Below are positions 1 through 7,363 of a stretch of DNA of 33,985 bases, piece after piece. The stretch comes from Triparma columacea. Lineage: Eukaryota > Sar > Bolidophyceae > Parmales > Triparmaceae. Position 1 is the stretch's first letter. Every line of letters begins with the position of its first letter. The translations under genes were made by a program, and so were the position numbers. The DNA is taken from NCBI GenBank assembly GCA_030267965.1, contig BRYA01000417.1, positions 4,865 through 38,849 on the forward strand. Reading direction: 5' to 3'. The notes under the pieces were generated by a model. That model saw only the letters and a program-made list of their open reading frames with translations. It was not told the DNA's origin and ran no database searches.

Positions 1-2529
1 AAAACCAGTCCCACTGCTTGCCCCATCAACATGAACTAGCTTCATCTTGACCCTCTCATCAGGACTCTTCAAATCATCAAAGGTCTCGTCCTCCTTGCAC
101 TTCTCATAGAACTCCTTCCCCTTCCTGATTGCCTGCTTCTCCTCCTTTGTATAATCCTGAGTCTCGTTCTTGATGATATTGGCAAGAGAGGCAAGTGCAG
201 CTTTGTCAATCTTTTCATCTTTCCTCAGGGCATCAGAAATATCATAAAGCGCCGTTAGTGAAAGAGGGATCTTTTTGTTGATGAGAGTAACGGGAATATG
301 CCCTCCTGCATCAAGAAATTGCAGAAGTTGTATTTTGCACTGTGGCATGTCTCCTGTTGACTTAATGTTGCTGGCAATGAAGAATGCCTTGGTTATTCCT
401 CTGACAAGCTTTCCCATATTGCCTCCATAGTCAAGATCTTTGTCAATTGAGCAGCATGCTACAGTTATACTGCCATCGTGATTTCTTTTCCAGACATGCT
501 TAAACACAAACTCTCTGTTGTGCAGCAATGATGGCATTGTCTTGACTGTGGCAAATGTCTTCTCGTTTATCCTTCCTTCCCCCTCAATTATTTCTAATCT
601 TGCAGGGTTTCCTTCGTCTCTGCTTATGGCATTTCTCTCTCTACTGCAATACTCAAAGTAGTATGCAGCTGCCTCCTCTGCAGTGCAATCTGCTGTACTT
701 TCCCCTTGTCCAAGAGCAAGGCTTCTCTCTCCCTGTACCTGTTGCTGGTACTTCATCTTCATCTCCACCTCTTTGTAAGGTGACTTGAGAGGCCTCCACC
801 CTCCTTTCCCCTCCCCACCAAAGAGCTTCTCCAACTCCCCAAACACCTTCTTCTGGTCCTCCTCCAACTCGCCACCCTCCCTCATCCTCTCCACCAAGGC
901 CCCCCTGACTTCAGCATCAACTTCCTTCCCGTTCCTCCTGAACTTCTTCTGCAACCTGTTGGCCTCAATAAGCTGACTCTTGGCGAGGTAGTCAATTGCT
1001 TTGTCCATCACTGTTTTCTGAAGAAGGCCAGTAAATTTCAGATCAACTGTCTGAATACGTGTCACTCTGCAGACATTTGGGGCAATCTCATCGAAGAAGT
1101 AGACACCTGTACTCTCTGCTAGCACAAATCCTTCCTTACTAAGGTCCTTGAAGCCTCCTCCTGGATACTCTGTCAGTGGCACAAAAGCCAACATGTACGA
1201 TGTCTGGCCATTCTCAAGTTTGACTTCCTTCCACACATACCAATTCTCAAATAATCTATTGGTGGCGGCAGGGACCTTCACGCCCAAATGAAAGTGCATG
1301 CTTCTAGTTCCCTCTAAATCATTCCAGATTGTCCTTGGCAAGTTCCCTTCTTTTTGGTAGTGATTTAAAGACTTTTCAAATGTGTCAAGCAGAAATTGCT
1401 CTGCCAACATACCCTTTGCTGACTTGTCCACAGTGACCCCAGAGGCTGCCCACACATTGTTCCCCTCTCTCCACAGGAACTTGTCAATGCCCTCCTTTAG
1501 TGTCCCCTTGACTCTCTTCCCTTTTGTGTGGAGTTCCTTCTCTAGGCTCCCAACCCTCTCCAACATTGCGTCCTCCTCTATTGTCAGAGGCGGTGCCCTC
1601 GGCATGATCTCCTCCACAAAGTGCCTTTTCCTCCTCTCATCGATGACAGCAGGCTGTCTGAACTCATCCATGACTTCATTGAGAATTCCCTTCAATGAGG
1701 TATAGGCAGACTTGGTGTCACTTTTCCCTTTGAAACTAGGGTGCGCTCTTATGAAAGTAGGGCGCACACTCTTGAAAGTAGGGCGCACACTCTTGAAAGT
1801 AGGGCGCACACTCTTGAAACTTGGGCGCGCACTCTTTGAGCTTTTGTTTGTGCGAACATCAACTTCTGGTTTCATCTCTGTTACCCTCTCCTTTGCCTTA
1901 AGAATTCCCACCATGGTGACTGCAGTTTGTCCAAACTCAAAGTCAGTGAAGCTGAGCTCCCCCTCAATGACACCTCGCTTGACAGTCTTGGTATTTGTTA
2001 ATGCTAGAATCTCGACAAGTTTTGCAGTTGCCTCGTCAGAAAGATCGTCCTCATCAAGGGGTGCCAACTCCATAATGTTTGTCGATTTTTCAGGAGAATA
2101 GACGCTGACGTCGAGCAGAAATTCGACGAATTTATTCCCCTCGTCGTAGTGCTGCCAATGGACGAGTCTATGAATGACTCCTCCCTCTTCGTCATACTCG
2201 TGGAGGGTCTTCCTTTGGAACTTGCCCTGCTCGCAATCAGTGAGGAGAAAGCCAATGATTTTGTCGCGCTTGTCATGGAAGAGACCAGCGAGCTCCATAA
2301 CCTTCCTATCGACACCGGTAGAGTTGTCTATGAGGCCTTCAATGGCTCCTCGGTCATCCAGAAGCTTCACAAGTTTACCTTGTTCGGGGCCAAGAGCTGT
2401 GTAATCGATATCTACGGGACCGTGTATTGCGGAGGGTGTGTGATTGGGGCCTGAGGGGGGCTCGGAGGCGAAGTTGATCTCGCCGGCATCATTCACGGCT
2501 CCCGCATCTGCTTCAACCTCGCCCTCCAT
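1..2529 (-). CDS. START-like domain protein, C-terminus beyond the window (partial)
   Basis: A single open frame of 843 codons runs from ATG at 2529 to the window edge with no stop and no needed intron. The N-terminal 220 residues are acidic and unassigned. They are followed by a basic heptad-repeat linker (about residues 232-266). Residues about 395-510 and 665-770 each look like a START/Bet v1-type lipid-binding fold: blocks such as WYVWKEV with MLAFVPLTEYPGGG, and VFKHVWKRNHDGSI with GGHIPVTLINKKIP, resemble the multi-START proteins expanded in heterokont algae. In that fold family a ligand, often a lipid, sits in a hydrophobic cavity; the ligand here is unknown. A short DE/K-rich segment follows the second domain before the edge. 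The coding frame is certain from its length; the START assignment is by pattern only. Further domains may lie outside the window. Confidence 0.8.
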   Translation of the reverse strand, partial: MEGEVEADAGAVNDAGEINFASEPPSGPNHTPSAIHGPVDIDYTALGPEQGKLVKLLDDRGAIEGLIDNSTGVDRKVMELAGLFHDKRDKIIGFLLTDCEQGKFQRKTLHEYDEEGGVIHRLVHWQHYDEGNKFVEFLLDVSVYSPEKSTNIMELAPLDEDDLSDEATAKLVEILALTNTKTVKRGVIEGELSFTDFEFGQTAVTMVGILKAKERVTEMKPEVDVRTNKSSKSARPSFKSVRPTFKSVRPTFKSVRPTFIRAHPSFKGKSDTKSAYTSLKGILNEVMDEFRQPAVIDERRKRHFVEEIMPRAPPLTIEEDAMLERVGSLEKELHTKGKRVKGTLKEGIDKFLWREGNNVWAASGVTVDKSAKGMLAEQFLLDTFEKSLNHYQKEGNLPRTIWNDLEGTRSMHFHLGVKVPAATNRLFENWYVWKEVKLENGQTSYMLAFVPLTEYPGGGFKDLSKEGFVLAESTGVYFFDEIAPNVCRVTRIQTVDLKFTGLLQKTVMDKAIDYLAKSQLIEANRLQKKFRRNGKEVDAEVRGALVERMREGGELEEDQKKVFGELEKLFGGEGKGGWRPLKSPYKEVEMKMKYQQQVQGERSLALGQGESTADCTAEEAAAYYFEYCSRERNAISRDEGNPARLEIIEGEGRINEKTFATVKTMPSLLHNREFVFKHVWKRNHDGSITVACCSIDKDLDYGGNMGKLVRGITKAFFIASNIKSTGDMPQCKIQLLQFLDAGGHIPVTLINKKIPLSLTALYDISDALRKDEKIDKAALASLANIIKNETQDYTKEEKQAIRKGKEFYEKCKEDETFDDLKSPDERVKMKLVHVDGASSGTGF
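1732..1836 (-). repeat. In-frame 21-bp tandem repeat, five units
   Basis: Five 21-bp units lie head to tail inside the START-like gene. The three central units are identical and the two outer ones diverge by a few bases. Each unit encodes seven residues of the form SVRPTFK, giving a basic, Ser/Thr-rich linker between the acidic N-terminal region and the START-like domains. Unit length is a multiple of three, so copy changes preserve the frame. Confidence 0.9.
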
Positions 2530-3449
2530 GACGATCTTGATTGGGTGCTGAAAATCATGCGTTCGTGATCGACGTGCGTTAAAAAAAGGAGGCGGAGCGG
2601 CGTTTTTTGGTGTCAGTGAAGATGTTGTAAATTGGCATACTCGTATAGTGGTTCATTATTGCGTGTTTCATCTTTTCCAAAATCACCCAATCTGTTTCGG
2701 TCCATCGAAGTGCCTAACGCCAGTCCTCATCTGGAAGGCAAGTTGCAGGGTGGGGGCAGGCCTCATCATCACGATCAGGCACATAGAACCCCTCAATATA
2801 CCGCTCCGATCCAATGTAAAGCCTCTTCGTCCCTCTCTTCACATTCTCACCTTCCAAATGAGGACTAAATTGCTTGTGCTCACGACGTTGGCCGGGACTG
2901 GTGTGAGCTAGTATTATGCTTTAGTCAACACTTAAAGCCGTCAAACTCTATTTTCTGAGTGTTGTGTTATATTATCGATCTTCTTGTTGCAACGAATACG
3001 ACAATGCGATGTAAATGAGGTTAATGTATTCAGAAATTGTTTTGAGGGTTTTGGAAAGCTAATAGTTCACACCTTGAACTTCGTCTATGCCTCCATGTCT
3101 TCGTGTTTCCAGTCCTAAGATCGACGTTTGTTCCCGGATTGCCATTTCAAGTACGCTATATCTTCCCAATAACAAAATTGTATCTATATGCTGCACCCTT
3201 CCTCCTTCCCAATCCCTCAAATCGACCCAAAGAGTCGCACGGACCCTATATACACAGCCTTCCCCTTTCAAACGTTGGCCAAGGCGACTCAATTTGCCCT
3301 TAATCCTTCCCTACTCACAACTCACAACAGCCATTACCAGCCAGCAAATACGAAGATCCACTCGCCCTTAGTACTGTCTACTTCCTCCCTACATAATCAA
3401 ATAATCAAAAACTTCTACAGCATTTCTCAATCCAAACAAAAACTATTGT
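2530..3449. other. Intergenic stretch of 920 bp without a convincing gene
   Basis: It lies between the start of the START-like gene and the stop of the FAD monooxygenase, both on the minus strand, so it should hold the promoter of the first and the 3' UTR of the second. Only short overlapping frames (under 105 codons) of unrelated composition occur, with no domain I can recognise. I saw no RNA gene or clear repeat here. Confidence 0.5.
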
Positions 3450-5621
3450 CTAGCCCCCATCCCTCTCTCTCTGTTTCCCTCTCGCGTCCATGAGGAAGCT
3501 CTCGTTGTCCAACGCCTTCAGTCCCCCTCCCGCCCCTCCCTTCCCATTAATGTCCTGACCCGTCTTGATGAGAAGCTCCCCCGCCGAGTTATCCTTCAAG
3601 TTCCCGTAAACCCTCCCTACGACTTTCCCAACGAGCGCCAGCAAAACCCCCCCAACGGCAACGTCGATCCTCCTCCTCCCGCTGGCCCTCGCGACCACGG
3701 CCAGCGTCTTCGCAGTCGCCCACGCAAACCCTGAAAGCACCGTTATCTGCCCCACCCTGTCTGCCCTTTTTCTCCAAATGACCTCGTTGAAACTGTACTG
3801 AATCGCCACCCCGTCCTTGTTGGCCTTGCTCGCCTGCAGCAATGCTATGGTGTTAGGCGCGAAAATGGATGGTAGCATGCCGTGAGAAATACCATCAAGG
3901 ATGAGGGGGAGGATGAAAGTCGCGAACCCTAGCTTTCCCGGCCGGTCGAAGCCCCTCGACAGTTTCACCAAAGCCTTTGCCTCCCTCCCCCTCCTCTTCG
4001 TAAACTCCTGAGCAATCAAGGAGTACTCGGCTTCCGGATGAGACTCAAAAATGCTCCCCAAGGCAGCAACGTCCTCGAGCGCACTATTGGCGCCAAGGCC
4101 GAAGTAAGGTTTGACAGTATGGATGCAATCTCCCAAAAGAACGACCTTCCCGTGATGGAGCTTGGGGCCTACATATCGGAACGAAGGGAGCCTGCTCGGA
4201 GGTTTCTTGGCTACCCTTGCCATGACATCGTCATCTATGAGTTCGGAAAACTGTGGGAGAATCTACGAAGCGAACGGTGAGAATTTGAAGCGACAGGGAA
4301 GAGCGCGTCGGTTGATTGTCATGGTTCTCAAATTCTCACCCTGTTGAAGTCCTCCCTCATGACCTTGGCATCCGCTCCCTCCTTGGCTAGTCCGTCGGCC
4401 TCCTTCAAGAGCATGACGGCGCAATAGTCCCCGTCCTTGCTCGCAGGAAGGGCGTCGAGGTTGAAACGGCCGTCCGCTGTCCTCGCACTGTAGTTCAAGT
4501 CCCACCTCCATTCCTTCGGCAGCTTGAGCGGTATGGTCTTGTAGATCCTCACGTTGTCGTCCTCGTAGGCGACCACCTTTGTGGCAGAGACCTCGGCCAT
4601 TCGGGTGGCTAGGGTTCGGCTGCTGCCGTCGGCGGCAATTACGAAGTTACAGGAGACGGAGACACCCGGAGAGGTTGCGTCGCACACATCCTCCTTGCTG
4701 CCGTCGCCGCACTTTGTGATTGTAAGGGAAACTTTCGAATCCAAGTCGTCTCCGAAGGAATTTATGTCAACTTCGGTGCCAAAGTTGAAGAGGACGGAGG
4801 ATGAATCGTATTGGGAAGTTATTTTTGAGTAGAGTGCCCCACACAGCTTGTCACGAGGGAGGACCATGGTGGTGTAAGGACGGTCTGTGAAGACTCTCTC
4901 CACCCCCTCTTCACTCCCCGGGCTCCAGTCTTTCCTCCCTACGACCTCGCTACAGTAGCTCTTCACCCCCAATTCTCCCTCCCAAGCCCCAATCTCGTCC
5001 AGTGACTGTTGTCCCCGACCTCCGAGACCTATCAGATAAAAACGCTCGACACCTCCGGCCTCAGCCGACCAGACTGAAGAGTCAGAGGGATCGAGGGGGG
5101 GCTGAAGGCGGTCGTACACGGTGACTTTCTTGCCTGTTGCAGGATGAAGAATGGGTGGGGAGACGGATGAGATGGGTGGGGAGGCGGGATGAGATGGGTG
5201 GGGAGGTGGGATGAGTTTTGTTGTCAGCTTCGTTGTTGTGTAGCGGCCACTTTGGCTGAGGCACGTTGCCGCCCTTTATATTTGGGTGCTGGACTTGGCC
5301 CGCGACTGTGGTGGGGTTCAAGCGCATCATCATTTCGTGAGCTGCGTTCGCTTGATGGTCTCCAAACTTACCGAGTTTAAGCATTCTCATCGTTGCTGCT
5401 AGACCTGCTGGACCAGCACCAATAATTGTGATGCTATCAGGGTCATTTGCAGAGAACGACTCATGTTTGAAAGTATTAGAGGCCACCTCAGGCGACATCG
5501 TTGAGTAGGTGGTGGTGGTTGACAGGGTTTTGGGGGTGTTAAGGGTAGAATGGATGTGGAAAGATGACGACGAAGTTATGATTGAGAGTAGGATGAAAAC
5601 TCGCCATATGAGTGCGTGCAT
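3450..5621 (-). CDS. FAD-dependent monooxygenase, kynurenine 3-monooxygenase-like, probably plastid targeted
   Basis: Exons on the minus strand are 5621-5372, 5133-4340 and 4250-3450 (introns 238 and 89 nt; phases 1 and 0), giving 614 residues. Class A flavin monooxygenase signatures are present: dinucleotide fold GAGPAG (68-73) continuing across intron 1 into LGKKVTVYDR; the DG motif in VIAADGSSRTLATRM; and the GD motif in LLGDCIHTVKPYFGLGAN (D389). The segment GLGGRGQQSLDEIGAWE matches the KMO-type group. Such enzymes use NAD(P)H and O2 to hydroxylate a substrate, which is unknown here. I start at ATG 5621 because it opens a signal peptide (residues 1-20) followed by Phe21 after a Ser run, like the ASAF-type motif of red-lineage plastid preproteins; an upstream ATG at 5690 would overlap GET3 exon 1. 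The C-terminal 120 residues hold two hydrophobic stretches and may be membrane associated. Confidence 0.85.
4276..4340 (-). repeat. 13-bp perfect inverted repeat inside monooxygenase intron 2
   Basis: On the plus strand GGTGAGAATTTGA at 4276-4288 and its exact reverse complement at 4328-4340 flank a 39-nt spacer. Read on the gene strand, the right arm is the splice donor itself (last exon G plus GTGAGAATTTGA). The other arm ends 25 nt before the acceptor exon base. The intron spans 4251-4339. Confidence 0.95.
5151..5215 (-). repeat. 21-22-bp minisatellite, three units, in monooxygenase intron 1
   Basis: Three near-identical units begin atgggtgggg and end gatgag (5151-5171, 5172-5193, 5194-5215). 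They lie close to the 3' splice site of the 238-nt intron, so on the gene strand they form a C/T-rich tract ahead of the acceptor and may serve as an extended polypyrimidine region. Confidence 0.85.
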
Positions 5622-5680
5622 TGTGATACTTTGATGCTTTCCAAGTTTGTTCAGAACACCATCCAGACAATAAATTGAGA
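5622..5680. promoter_or_regulatory. 59-bp divergent intergenic region, monooxygenase / GET3
   Basis: Only 59 bp separate the start codons of two opposite-strand genes whose exon structures are both well supported. The 5' UTRs must therefore overlap, or be extremely short, or transcription of each gene must start inside the other. I see no clear TATA box. The role as a shared promoter is inferred from position alone. Confidence 0.5.
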
Positions 5681-7269
5681 ATGAGCGCATTTGAAGAAGA
5701 AGACATCCCTGAGCCGTCTCTGGCCGTAAGTTGAATCACCCCGTGTCTTTCTATCTCGTAGGATGTAGTTATTGGTTTTGTTCCTATCAACCCCGTTGTC
5801 GTTCATGATGAATTCCTCAATTTCTCATTGATTACGCAATCTACGGTAATTTTTACGCAAATATGTACGACAATTAATATATATAGACACGTGACTACAT
5901 ATAATGACGTGTATTGATGTCTATCTAACCATTTTACACCACTACGCTCCCCCACCATGGCGCCGCCTACCACATTCTCCTGGCATTGTCCCAATCCAAC
6001 GTGCTATAAAAACATTAATGACATCTATATAAAACCGCTAATGACCGTCCCCCCCTCCCAATCCCTCAGAACATAGTAGACCAGGAATCCCTTAAGTGGG
6101 TGTTCGTCGGTGGCAAGGGTGGTGTTGGCAAGACCACCACCTCCTGCTGCCTCTCCATTCAGCTCGCCAAGGCCCGCAACAAGGTGCTCGTCGTGTCCAC
6201 CGACCCTGCTCACAACCTGAGCGACGCGTTCTGCCAGAAGTTCGGCCGCGACCCTATGCTGGTCAACGGGTTCGACAACCTCTACGTCATGGAGATTGAC
6301 GCTAACCAGGATATGGAGAAGATACAGGACGAGATGGCCGCGACCGCGGGGGACGAGGATCAGAGCATGCTGCAGGTGAGAGGTGAAGGGGGATTGGCAT
6401 GGGAGATGTATAGGAAGGGTGAATGTCAAGGGAGGGGGGGGACACTCGCTCCTCTCCGCGCCCCCTCTAACCGCCCCCCCTAACCGCCCCCCCTAACCGT
6501 TCCCCTTATCCCCCCTCCCCTCCCTCAGTCCCTTATGGGCGATCTTACCTCCTCGATCCCCGGAATTGACGAAGCCATGTCCTTCTCCGAGCTCATGAAG
6601 CAGGTCCAGTCCATGGACTACGACATTGTTGTCTTTGATACCGCCCCCACTGGCCACACCCTCCGCCTCCTCAGCTTCCCGACAATCATGGAGAAGGCTC
6701 TCGGGAAGATCATGGATCTTAAGGACAAGTTCGGGGGGATGCTCAACTCCATGTCTGGCCTCATGGGCGGCGCGGCAGGCACAGGTCCCAACGGGGAGTC
6801 CCCCACCGATATGATGCTCGGGAAGCTCACGGAGACCCGCGAGATCATCAACAAGGTCAACACCATGTTCCAGGATCCCACCGTCACGACGTTCGTCTGC
6901 GTCTGTATTCCAGAGTTCCTGTCCATTTTCGAGACGGAGCGGCTCGTCCAGGAGCTAGGAAAATTCGGAATCGACAGCCACAACGTCGTCATCAACCAGG
7001 TTCTCTTCCCTGAGAAGGACGCAGACGAGCTCGCCGAGTGGTACGAGGGGGAGAAGGGTAGCATGAGCAAGGAGTGTGGGGAGATCTGCGCCAAGATGCT
7101 GGCCCGGAAGAAGATGCAGGACAAGTACATCGGGCAATGCTTCGACCTATATGGGGACGACTTCCACATCATCTTGCAGCCCCTGCTGGACCACGAGGTT
7201 AGGGGAGTAGAGAAGCTGACGGAGTTTAGTGAGACACTGGTTAACCCCGTGGACTTGGAGGTCGATTAG
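5681..7269 (+). CDS. GET3: GET3/ArsA-type ATPase of the tail-anchored protein insertion pathway
   Basis: Exons 5681-5725, 6070-6375 and 6529-7269 (introns 344 and 153 nt, all phase 0) give 363 residues, normal for GET3. The deviant Walker [11 protein letters not shown] is at 29-38, switch [11 protein letters not shown] at 60-69 and switch [14 protein letters not shown] from 154. The first exon encodes only 15 residues ending EPSLA, continuing as [10 protein letters not shown], which matches the usual GET3 N-terminus and confirms the splice. GET3 homodimers bind the C-terminal membrane helix of tail-anchored proteins in the cytosol and hand them to the ER receptor. A Met-rich helical segment ([13 protein letters not shown]) fits the client-binding region. 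The family's zinc-binding CxxC is not intact: the region reads ECGEICAKM, with Cys300 and Cys304. Plastid or mitochondrial GET3 paralogues often lack CxxC, but no organelle presequence is visible here. Confidence 0.95.
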
Positions 7270-7363
7270 GGCAGTTGAAGGGGGTTATAATGGACAACGT
7301 TGTTTTTAATGAAAATAGTTAAGGGCTTGGACCACAAAAGAAAAGCAAAACTTTTTTCTTTCC

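Noticed and set aside
3059..3493. Several overlapping frames of 60-100 codons
   Set aside because: Different frames and strands overlap with no conserved motif; they are expected by chance in this composition.
5622..5690. Upstream ATG at 5690 as the monooxygenase start
   Set aside because: It adds 23 residues ahead of an otherwise typical signal peptide and overlaps GET3 exon 1. The ATG at 5621 is preferred, although not proved.
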